Shown piece by piece: positions 1 to 5,422 of a stretch of 11,991 bases of DNA. A program made the translations under genes and the position numbers. Under the pieces are notes generated by a model that had not been told where the DNA came from, did not search any database, and worked only from the letters and a program-made list of their open reading frames with translations. The first letter of the stretch is position 1; each line of letters starts with the position of its first letter. This DNA comes from Candidatus Jorgensenbacteria bacterium GWA1_54_12 (GTDB lineage: Bacteria > Patescibacteriota > Minisyncoccia > UBA6257 > GWB1-50-10): positions 208 to 12,198 of the forward strand of contig MFKH01000008.1 in NCBI GenBank assembly GCA_001779505.1, in the 5' to 3' direction.

Positions 1-311
1 CGCTCCAAAATTACCTCATCCGCGTCAATGGGAAAAAAGCGGCTGTCGTTCCGAAAAACTGCGGCAACGCGCGTCAGCGATGCCCGCGGGCGCCTTTCGC
101 TCCCGGCAAAAATAAGCTGTTCCGCGCCCTCACCGCGAAGCTCATGCGCGCTCCGCTCACCCAAAACCCAGCGCAGGGCATCAACAATGTTTGACTTGCC
201 CGAGCCATTGGGGCCGACAACGCCGGTCAGGCGGCCCGGCAAGTCAAGCGTCGTTGACTCGGCAAACGACTTAAACCCCTGCAACTCAAGGCGGACCAGA
301 GGATGTTGCAT
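1..311 (-). CDS. smc: Chromosome segregation protein SMC, N-terminal fragment (cut by window edge)
   Basis: The reverse strand from the ATG at 311 reads an SMC head domain: residues 10-17 are LQGFKSFA, followed by the Walker A motif GPNGSGKSN near residues 33-41 and then DALRWVLGE, the usual SMC continuation. SMC proteins are ATPases that fold and help segregate the chromosome together with ScpA and ScpB. About 103 codons are visible; the coiled coil, hinge and C-terminal ATPase half lie beyond the left edge. The start is 9 nt after the rnc stop and is preceded by AAAAGGAAGCC, one of the few plausible ribosome binding sites in this window. It is the last visible gene of the leftward operon. 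Family assignment is firm; only completeness is unknown. Confidence 0.95.
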   Translation of the reverse strand, partial: MQHPLVRLELQGFKSFAESTTLDLPGRLTGVVGPNGSGKSNIVDALRWVLGERSAHELRGEGAEQLIFAGSERRPRASLTRVAAVFRNDSRFFPIDADEVILE

Positions 312-320
312 GGCTTCCTT

Positions 321-1013
321 TTATTCTCCGAAGTGCTCAAGCGCCCGTTCCGCGGCTTCGCGCTCCGCTTCTTGTTTTGAACTGCCGCTCCCCTCGCCGC
401 CAAAGTCGCCGTTAAAATACACGCCGACAACAAAAACTTTTGCGTGGTCCGGACCGGACTCCGAAAGCACACGGTACGTTGGAGTCACCTGCAGCTCATC
501 CTGCACACGCTCCTGCAACAAGCTTTTCGGGTCGCGGTACCGCTCCTCGCGCATCACATCAGGGATGTGAATAAGAACAAATCGTTCCACAAACTGCTTC
601 GCCGCTTCATATCCGCGGTCCAGATACAACGCGCCGATCAATGCTTCCACCGCGTTCCCTAAAGTTGCCTGCCGCCCGCGCTTCGGCGACTGCGCTTCCC
701 CGCGCGACACATAAAGATGTTTCTCAAGTCCAATATCCGCCGCCACCTCGGCAAGCATCAAGTGGTTCACCATAGCCGCTCGCACGCCGGTCAGCCGACC
801 CTCATCGTATTCCTTAAATCGGCTAAACAAATTCTCGGTAACAACAAGTTCCAAAACGGCGTCGCCAAGAAACTCAAGCCGCTCGTTGTGCGGCACCTCC
901 CACTCCGGATGTTCATTCAAATACGAACGGTGAGTCAGCGCCTCTTTGAGAAGCCTCTTATCGTGGAATAAAATGCCGATGCGCCGCTCTAACGTATCCA
1001 TATCGTTACTCAT
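321..1013 (-). CDS. rnc: Ribonuclease III
   Basis: A 230-residue protein of normal length for bacterial RNase III, which cleaves double-stranded RNA in rRNA maturation and mRNA decay. The N-terminal catalytic domain carries the signature [12 protein letters not shown] at 43-54, giving acidic metal ligands E44, E47 and D51. The second catalytic motif reads [14 protein letters not shown] near 119-132: E123 is present, but the position that is Asp in E. coli RNase III (D114) is Asn here (N120). A C-terminal double-stranded RNA binding domain runs from about 160 to 228. The ATG at 1013 overlaps the nusB end by 8 nt, suggesting translational coupling. The Asn is a substitution at a secondary metal-site position, so activity is likely retained. 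Confidence 0.96.
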   Translation of the reverse strand: MSNDMDTLERRIGILFHDKRLLKEALTHRSYLNEHPEWEVPHNERLEFLGDAVLELVVTENLFSRFKEYDEGRLTGVRAAMVNHLMLAEVAADIGLEKHLYVSRGEAQSPKRGRQATLGNAVEALIGALYLDRGYEAAKQFVERFVLIHIPDVMREERYRDPKSLLQERVQDELQVTPTYRVLSESGPDHAKVFVVGVYFNGDFGGEGSGSSKQEAEREAAERALEHFGE

Positions 1014-1443
1014 GAGCCTTTCCCGATTCTTCCATTGTCCGGTATACGGTTCCCAAAACGCCGTTCACGAACCGCGACGAACTCGCGCCACCGTAGTTTT
1101 TTGCAACCTCAATCGCTTCGTTGATGGCAACCTTGGGCGGCACCTCCTCCTTGTCGCCAAAAAGGAGTTCATACAATCCCAGCCGGAGAATGTTGCGGTC
1201 AACAAGGGCGATTTGCCTGAGGGGCCACTCCGGCGCCGCCTTTTCTATAACGCGGTCAATCTCCTCCTTGTGCTCGGCAATGCCCTTCGCGAGGCGCCAG
1301 GCAAATTCCGGCTCATCTACGTCACTGCCAAAACGCTGCATGTTCCGCTCCAAGATGGAAGGCATGTCAACCTTCCCTCCGTAGAAATCCCACTCGTAAA
1401 ATGATTGAAAGACAACGGTACGAAGGAGATGACGGGTCGCCAT
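1006..1443 (-). CDS. nusB: Transcription antitermination factor NusB
   Basis: A 145-residue all-helical protein matching NusB in length and pattern. NusB binds boxA RNA together with ribosomal protein S10 (NusE) and promotes antitermination on rRNA operons. Visible family features are the N-terminal R-x-x-L-R-x-x-V-F-Q-x-x-Y/F pattern (residues 4-16) and the C-terminal region [14 protein letters not shown] followed by FVNGVLGTV (about 104-131), which is highly characteristic. The gene starts 3 nt after the rpmF stop and overlaps rnc by 8 nt, so it sits tightly inside the operon. No clear Shine-Dalgarno site is seen before the ATG, so it is probably translated by coupling. Confidence 0.95.
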   Translation of the reverse strand: MATRHLLRTVVFQSFYEWDFYGGKVDMPSILERNMQRFGSDVDEPEFAWRLAKGIAEHKEEIDRVIEKAAPEWPLRQIALVDRNILRLGLYELLFGDKEEVPPKVAINEAIEVAKNYGGASSSRFVNGVLGTVYRTMEESGKAHE

Positions 1444-1446
1444 GTA

Positions 1447-1605
1447 TTACTTCTTAAAATAGCCGCAGAACGCGCATTTCCGGTGAGGAGGCACCGGCGC
1501 TTTGCATTGCGGGCAAGCCCGCAGGTTCGTAACCGGCCGGAGCCGCTTCTGAAAGCGCCGCTGACCCGTCCGTGATTTAGTACCGCGATTTCTTGGAACA
1601 CCCAT
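1447..1605 (-). CDS. rpmF: 50S ribosomal protein L32
   Basis: A 52-codon gene running from the ATG at 1605 to the TAA at 1447-1449. It begins MGVPRNRGTKSRTGQRR, the basic L32 N-terminus (family form MAVPKRKTSKSRR). It ends in a zinc ribbon with CPQC at 31-34 and CAFC at 44-47, followed by GYFKK. Four cysteines are present, so this is the zinc-binding (C+) form. The gene lies 10 nt after rnhB and 3 nt before nusB, with no obvious Shine-Dalgarno site. Residue pattern and length make the assignment secure despite the small size. Confidence 0.95.
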   Translation of the reverse strand: MGVPRNRGTKSRTGQRRFQKRLRPVTNLRACPQCKAPVPPHRKCAFCGYFKK

Positions 1606-1615
1606 ACGGTTGACT

Positions 1616-2197
1616 TTACATCACTTCTTCGAGAAAGGTCAACCGGTGCACCTCCGAAGGGCCATGCTGATGAATCATCCGGTAATGCTCTTTCGTCCCA
1701 TATCCCTTGTGCCGTGCGAAGCCGTATGCCGGGTACCGCTCGTGAAGCCGTTCCATCCGCCGGTCACGCGTTACCTTTGCCACAATAGATGCGAGCTGGA
1801 TCGTGCGCAGGAGCTCATCTCCTCCGATAACTTCCCGATAGGGCAGGCGGCACGCAAGGCGCAAGAGTCCGTCGGTAAAAATGCGCGCCTGCCGGACATG
1901 AATTCCGCTCTGCTCGAGCCGCAGAACCGCGCGCGTCGCCGCAAGATTTGTCGCCCGGGTAATCCGGATACGGTCAATCACTCCGGGCGTGACGAAAGAA
2001 ACCGCCGCCCGGATGTCCGGCGTGTTCATAATGTACGCAAACCAGCGCTCCCGCATGAGGCGTGTCAGGCGCTTTGAGTCCCGCAGTTCCCCCGGTGCAC
2101 GGCGGAGCCGGAAGCCAAGAGGCAGCGCAACAGCCCCGACAACGACCGGCCCGGCCAGAGGTCCCCGCCCCGCCTCATCAACCCCAATAATGTGCAT
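1616..2197 (-). CDS. rnhB: Ribonuclease HII
   Basis: A 193-residue RNase HII, which removes RNA from RNA-DNA hybrids and cuts at single misincorporated ribonucleotides. The hallmark motif DEAGRGPLAGPVV begins at D7. The DEDD catalytic set is complete: D7, E8, D109 in FTDG, and D127 in the stretch leading to ASIVAKVTRD (137-145). The D109-D127 spacing of 18 equals the E. coli D107-D125 spacing. The helical end HKGYGTKEH is also typical. The start codon overlaps the upstream stop by one base (TAATG), a coupled start. It is co-transcribed with rpmF, nusB, rnc and smc. Confidence 0.96.
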   Translation of the reverse strand: MHIIGVDEAGRGPLAGPVVVGAVALPLGFRLRRAPGELRDSKRLTRLMRERWFAYIMNTPDIRAAVSFVTPGVIDRIRITRATNLAATRAVLRLEQSGIHVRQARIFTDGLLRLACRLPYREVIGGDELLRTIQLASIVAKVTRDRRMERLHERYPAYGFARHKGYGTKEHYRMIHQHGPSEVHRLTFLEEVM

Positions 2198-2781
2198 TAC
2201 AAATTGACCCTCCGCGCAAACTCGGCATTCAGCGCATTGATGCGCCGCACCCGCTCGTTCACTGCCGTCACCTCCGCATACACCGCCGCGCGGTCGTCAT
2301 ATTCCGCCGACGTAATGGCGAGCCGCACCGTGTAGAGGAATGTCTGCATTTCCTGCGTGTATGCGACAAACTCCTGCACGAGCGCGATTTCCACGTCCAC
2401 AATGCCAAGGAGCGCCCGCTTTTGCATGAAGGTTGCCTCGTCGTTCAGTATCCGCACAATGTCCTGAAGCTTCAGGGCAAGCGTGTGCGCCTTTTCTTTC
2501 GCCGCGCGGTTCACGTCTTCCGCTTCGGCGAGTTTCACAAGCGCCTCTTCTTTCCTGCCATCCGTATCAAATGCATTCACCTCGGCAATGATGCTCTGCG
2601 TTCTTTCCGTAAGCTCTGTCACATCCCGCCCATAATCGGCGGCGGAGCGGTAGATACTCGCAAATTGCGACGGCAATCCCGACGATTCCGCTCCCTCCAG
2701 GTCAAAGTCAAAAACGATAACGGCAGCCGTGAGAACGGCCGCGCCGCCAAAAACGATCATCAATATCCTTTTTGTATCCAT
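2197..2781 (-). CDS. Membrane-anchored helical protein of unknown function
   Basis: About 194 residues from ATG 2781 (196 from a GTG at 2787). Residues 5-24 form one hydrophobic N-terminal segment with only a short basic N-terminus, suggesting a membrane anchor with the rest outside, or an uncleaved signal. The remainder is charged, helical and rich in Ala, Glu and Arg, without Cys and without catalytic motifs I recognise. I do not recognise the family. It lies between tRNA-Gly and rnhB: the tRNA 3' end is 7 nt before the ATG, and the stop overlaps the rnhB ATG by one base. No Shine-Dalgarno site is possible between tRNA and ATG, so tRNA processing would leave a nearly leaderless mRNA. The start choice (GTG or ATG) is uncertain; the ATG is preferred. 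Confidence 0.7.
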   Translation of the reverse strand: MDTKRILMIVFGGAAVLTAAVIVFDFDLEGAESSGLPSQFASIYRSAADYGRDVTELTERTQSIIAEVNAFDTDGRKEEALVKLAEAEDVNRAAKEKAHTLALKLQDIVRILNDEATFMQKRALLGIVDVEIALVQEFVAYTQEMQTFLYTVRLAITSAEYDDRAAVYAEVTAVNERVRRINALNAEFARRVNL

Positions 2782-2788
2782 AAACACG

Positions 2789-2859
2789 TGCGGGAAGGGG
2801 GAATCGAACCCCCGACTACTCCTTGGAAGAGAGTCGTTTTGCCACTAAACCATTCCCGC
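2789..2859 (-). tRNA. tRNA-Gly (anticodon TCC)
   Basis: The reverse strand folds as a complete cloverleaf of 71 nt. The 7-bp acceptor stem is GCGGGAA with TTCCCGC. The D arm has stem GTTT/AAAC. The anticodon stem is ACTCT/GGAGT with loop CTTCCAA, giving anticodon TCC, which reads GGA and GGG glycine codons. The T arm is a 5-bp GGGGG/CCCCC stem with loop TTCGATT. The variable loop is 4 nt and the discriminator base is A. CCA is not encoded (the genome has CGT next), so it must be added by a CCA-adding enzyme. The 3' end abuts the next coding region, so the tRNA appears to head a protein operon. Confidence 0.95.
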
Positions 2860-2874
2860 TCCCCTCTCATCGCC

Positions 2875-2903
2875 ATTCTCTCGCGTTTTGGTGCAATGGT
2901 CAA
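2875..2903 (-). promoter_or_regulatory. Sigma-70-type promoter for tRNA-Gly and the rnhB-smc operon
   Basis: On the reverse strand, TTGACC (2903-2898) and GAGAAT (2880-2875) are separated by exactly 17 nt. Five of six bases fit the -35 consensus and four of six the -10. The predicted transcription start is about 2868, some 9 nt before the mature tRNA, a normal leader for RNase P trimming. No other promoter is apparent before smc, so this may drive the whole leftward operon. Confidence 0.55.
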
Positions 2904-2910
2904 TCAGGGT

Positions 2911-2949
2911 GGCATATATGCCTCAAACATGCTATGCTCTAGGCTAGAG
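2911..2949 (+). promoter_or_regulatory. HU promoter with two perfect dyads
   Basis: An extended -10 element (TG, one base, TATGCT) occupies 2930-2938, predicting a start near 2945 and a 46-nt leader for the HU gene. No good -35 hexamer is visible. Two perfect palindromes frame it: GGCATATATGCC at 2911-2922, upstream of the -10, and CTCTAG-G-CTAGAG at 2937-2949, overlapping the -10 and the start site. Their position suggests operators, but no regulator can be named from sequence. Confidence 0.4.
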
Positions 2950-2990
2950 AACTAAGGAAAGGTCGGGAGTCAAGGTACACTACTCTCAAT

Positions 2991-3266
2991 ATGAAGAAAG
3001 ATGAACTCATTGAAGCTGTCATGAACGAAGCGGGTCTTGAAACGAAGAAACTGGCTCAGGACACGGTTAATGCGGTTTTTGACGTCATTACAAAGAATTT
3101 GTCGCGGGGCGAAGAAGTCGCCGTAACCGGATTCGGCACGTTCCGCATAACGAAGCGCGCCGCCCGCATGGGCATCAACCCCCAGACCGGCGAAAAGATA
3201 CAGATCGCGGCAAGCAAGGCGCCGAAGTTCAGCGCCGGGAAATCCTTAAAGGATGCGGTGAGATAA
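2991..3266 (+). CDS. hup: HU-family DNA-binding protein
   Basis: A 91-residue histone-like HU protein, the usual size. HU dimers bend DNA and compact the nucleoid. The N-terminus MKKDELIEAV is typical, GFGTF near 47-51 marks the start of the beta saddle, and the DNA-binding arm carries RMGINPQTGEKI followed by KAPKFSAGKSLKDAV. It is the only rightward gene in the left 10 kb and is expressed alone, between a divergent promoter region and a terminator at 3292-3328. No Shine-Dalgarno site lies at normal spacing; AAGG at 2972-2975 is 15 nt from the ATG. IHF is a related alternative, but a single short HU is the better call. Confidence 0.96.
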   Translation: MKKDELIEAVMNEAGLETKKLAQDTVNAVFDVITKNLSRGEEVAVTGFGTFRITKRAARMGINPQTGEKIQIAASKAPKFSAGKSLKDAVR

Positions 3267-3291
3267 CAATCCGGCGGACGCGTTCTCATAC

Positions 3292-3328
3292 AAACTAAAA
3301 CTCCTCCGTCCGGAGGGGTTTTAGTTTT
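3292..3328. terminator. Bidirectional hairpin terminator between HU and the exported-protein gene
   Basis: AAACTAAAAC (3292-3301) pairs perfectly with GTTTTAGTTT (3318-3327). The stem continues inward through TCCTCCG and CGGAGGG (one T-G pair), giving about 17 bp with a tiny loop. The outer A-rich and T-rich arms supply a U-tract on either strand, so it can end both the rightward HU transcript and leftward transcripts from 3401. Confidence 0.85.
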
Positions 3329-3374
3329 CGGTCGAAACGTTCCGAGCACAACTAAGGCATTCTACATCGACCCT

Positions 3375-3392
3375 GCCCGCCGGTAGGCGGGC
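3375..3392. repeat. Short GC-rich palindrome
   Basis: GCCCGCC, loop GGTA, GGCGGGC: a perfect 7-bp stem directly after the stop of the leftward gene at 3401. On the plus strand TTTG follows it; on the minus strand it has no U-tract. It may stabilise the 3' end of the leftward mRNA or be a dispersed repeat. It is unlike the other palindromes in sequence. The remaining gap bases (3267-3291 and 3329-3374) show nothing else. Confidence 0.6.
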
Positions 3393-3400
3393 TTTGTGCC

Positions 3401-4369
3401 TTAGGAGAGCAGTTTCCTCACCAAACTGCTCATTTCAATAAAGATCCGGTAGGCATCCTTCACGCTTTGGAAGGATTGCTTTACCAGGCCTTTTATTGAC
3501 ACATCCATGGGTTCCGCACCTCCTGTTTGCTTATCCAAAGAAGACGTTGCCGCCGGCAAGGCAGAAGTTGACGTTGCCGCCGGAGCATCAACCGCGATAT
3601 ATATGTTTTCAAATTTCTCCTGCGCCGCTTCATAGGAGCTACGCGCCGCGCTCAAATGCGTCGTCGTGCTGGCAAAGAGCATTTTCAGGCCGAAGGTTCC
3701 TTTGAGCCCGCCGCTCATAAGTATCGCAACATCTTTTTCAATGCGGCCCCACCGGTCAAAAGCGATTTCAAGCGCCGATTCGTTCTTCCGGAGAAGAACA
3801 TAACTCATCACTTCCTCATAGAGCGGCAGGTATGTCTCATCCCGCCGGGCTTTAAATGACGCGGCGCGCGCGCGAATGTCTTCCAGCGTAAGCGCCGCCT
3901 CGTGCGCCTTAAGCTCCTCCTTCTCGCTCTCGTAAGAACCGAGTATCGCGTCCAGCCGCTTCACGGCGAGGTCGCGCCAGGCAAGCGTGCTCGTTCCTAC
4001 CTCATCGGCGCGCTCGGCCGCCAAAACCTGAAGCCTCACGTTCTTCGCCTCGTTAATTGCAAGGTCAACAACCTGCCGGAATGTCTCTGTCCGCAAACCG
4101 ATATCATCCGAAAACCCTTCGTCCTTCGCGCCGACCAAAGTTTCAACAATCGTCTGTGTTCCCTGCAATTTCTCCGTCGCGCTCTCCGCACCCAATGCGG
4201 TAAACGGAAGAAGCACCGCACATACGGAAAAAAGAACAATGATACAAAGGTTAAGTTTTCCAGAAAAGCGGCCCTCGGAGGGCGCAAGCCCGAGAGTGAG
4301 TGCGTCCTGCGAAGCGGGGCGACACGTCCGCGACTTCTGGAAAACTGAACATTTTACTTTCTCTATCAT
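3401..4369 (-). CDS. Exported helical protein of unknown function in a sigma/anti-sigma cluster
   Basis: A 322-residue protein I do not recognise. It overlaps the preceding gene by 4 nt (ATGA), which fixes the start at 4369. A hydrophobic stretch at about 40-58 ending in ALGAES looks like a signal peptide with a plausible cleavage site (AxG-A), so the mature protein is probably outside the membrane. The mature part is mostly charged helix, interrupted by a low-complexity Ala/Thr/Ser linker near 265-285. Residues about 8-39, ahead of the signal peptide, are encoded by a 93-bp palindromic element (4254-4346) and look foreign: arginine/serine-rich and without counterpart in a normal signal peptide. 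Third gene after an ECF sigma factor and a single-TM protein, it may be part of that regulatory unit. Confidence 0.75.
   Translation of the reverse strand: MIEKVKCSVFQKSRTCRPASQDALTLGLAPSEGRFSGKLNLCIIVLFSVCAVLLPFTALGAESATEKLQGTQTIVETLVGAKDEGFSDDIGLRTETFRQVVDLAINEAKNVRLQVLAAERADEVGTSTLAWRDLAVKRLDAILGSYESEKEELKAHEAALTLEDIRARAASFKARRDETYLPLYEEVMSYVLLRKNESALEIAFDRWGRIEKDVAILMSGGLKGTFGLKMLFASTTTHLSAARSSYEAAQEKFENIYIAVDAPAATSTSALPAATSSLDKQTGGAEPMDVSIKGLVKQSFQSVKDAYRIFIEMSSLVRKLLS
4254..4346. repeat. 93-bp palindromic element inserted in frame in a coding sequence
   Basis: The ends are perfect 12-bp inverted repeats: AGTTTTCCAGAA at 4254-4265 and TTCTGGAAAACT at 4335-4346. Next inside are GCGG (4268-4271) and CCGC (4328-4331), and further in GGGC-GCAA-GCCC (4280-4291), a stem with a GNRA-type loop. 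Total length is 31 codons exactly, so the host frame stays open. It lies between the overlapping start codon and the signal peptide of the 3401-4369 gene. Confidence 0.75.
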
Positions 4370-4824
4370 TGCAGTAATTTCTCCAAAAGCTTATCAACCT
4401 CCGCCGACGGTGTTTCTTGAAGCCCCTCCACATCAACAAACGCGTCTTCGGATTCCAAAAGTTCCGTATTCAAATGGTTCGTCTCGCCCTCTATTTCCTG
4501 GAGCGCCGCAGTAATGGTGTCGTGCACCTTTTGATTGTATTCAACCTGCTCAATCTGCAGGTCAAGTCCGAGCCCTTCCAGTTCCCCATGAAGCGCCTGT
4601 TGGTCGAGCGCCCTCACAACCGGAAGTGCCGGCGTTAGAAGCGTTACGGCGACAACTGCCACAAAAACGACGGTCGCAAGCGCGCCGCCCCACACAACCG
4701 GCGTGGCGAACCGCTCCTGGTGCGTGGCAAGAATGCGCGCCTTCGCATAGCCGACAAACGCCTTGTCCGGCTGTATTTGCCGCAGAGCCCGAAGCCGCTC
4801 TTCAAAATTGTTATATGTGTTCAT
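4366..4824 (-). CDS. Single-TM protein, candidate anti-sigma factor
   Basis: A 152-residue protein with a charged N-terminal segment (1-42), one transmembrane helix at about 43-65, and an acidic, Glu/Leu-rich C-terminal part (70-152) expected outside the membrane. The start is 10 nt after the stop of an ECF sigma gene, with a weak GGGAA site, and it overlaps the next gene by 4 nt. Its position and topology fit an anti-sigma factor whose cytoplasmic N-terminus would hold the sigma factor. The zinc anti-sigma motif (HxxxCxxC) is absent, and the cytoplasmic part is short for a classical anti-sigma domain. The role is therefore inferred from context only. Confidence 0.6.
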   Translation of the reverse strand: MNTYNNFEERLRALRQIQPDKAFVGYAKARILATHQERFATPVVWGGALATVVFVAVVAVTLLTPALPVVRALDQQALHGELEGLGLDLQIEQVEYNQKVHDTITAALQEIEGETNHLNTELLESEDAFVDVEGLQETPSAEVDKLLEKLLQ

Positions 4825-4834
4825 TTCCCAGTTA

Positions 4835-5374
4835 CTAGTTACCAGCCCCCAATTCCCCTTTAAGTTTCTTCAATCCTCTGTGCTGCATAACCCGTATCGT
4901 CCCCTCGCTTTTCTCTAAAATCGCGGCAACCTCCTTGACCGACAATTCTTCCATGAACCGGAGAAGTATAACGTCCCGCTCGCCGGGCGTGAGCACAACA
5001 AACGCCCGATGAACTTCTTCTATCTGGAGCGTGTACTCAACTTCCTGGACCGGAAAGTCTTCTGCAAGATTCCGTGCGGCGGCGCCTTCAATGTCTTCGT
5101 GGTCGCGCCGCGTCCGGTAGTGGTCAATGACCGCGTTCCGTGCAATGCGGTAGAGCCAGCTCGTGAAGGGAATTCCTTCCCGCTCGCGATACCTGCGAAT
5201 GCTCTGCCATGCCTTGAGGAACACGTGCTGTGTCAGGTCCTCCGCTTCGGCGCGGTTGCTGACCCGTACCAGCACAAACCGATAGATGGAGGCAACGTAC
5301 TGGTCATAGAGCTTTCCAAACGCCTCCCCGCGTCCCGCTTTTGCTTCTTCAATGAGCTTGGTTTCCTCGGTCAT
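4835..5374 (-). CDS. RNA polymerase sigma factor, ECF type
   Basis: A 179-residue sigma-70 family protein of ECF size with only regions 2 and 4. Region 2 spans about 17-90 and includes FGKLYDQYV, the EDLTQHVFLKAWQSIRRY segment (45-62) that binds core polymerase, and FTSWLYRIARNAVIDHYR (70-87) for -10 recognition. Region 4 spans about 120-172, with LTPGERDVILLRF then a helix-turn-helix VKEVAAILEKSEGTIRVMQHRGLKKL. The gene follows rny by 48 nt and precedes a single-TM protein and an exported protein. No Shine-Dalgarno site is visible and no clear own promoter was found, so it may be read from the rny promoter. The signal it answers to is unknown. Confidence 0.93.
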   Translation of the reverse strand: MTEETKLIEEAKAGRGEAFGKLYDQYVASIYRFVLVRVSNRAEAEDLTQHVFLKAWQSIRRYREREGIPFTSWLYRIARNAVIDHYRTRRDHEDIEGAAARNLAEDFPVQEVEYTLQIEEVHRAFVVLTPGERDVILLRFMEELSVKEVAAILEKSEGTIRVMQHRGLKKLKGELGAGN

Positions 5375-5422
5375 AGATATAACGAATAAGAAGGCAAAAG
5401 GTTACCCTGCCCCCTTCATTCA

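Noticed and set aside
28..570. A 180-codon open frame on the plus strand
   Set aside because: It is antisense to both smc and rnc, each confirmed by motifs, and its low-complexity Ser/Arg composition is typical of a shadow frame.
1501..1520. Palindrome TGCGGGC-AA-GCCCGCA as another inserted repeat
   Set aside because: It lies over the conserved zinc-ribbon codons of rpmF, and the protein has normal L32 length and sequence there, so it is chance codon usage.
4254..4346. A classical insertion sequence or MITE with a nearby transposase
   Set aside because: No transposase gene is present in the window and no convincing target-site duplication is visible next to the inverted repeats, so only a palindromic element is claimed.
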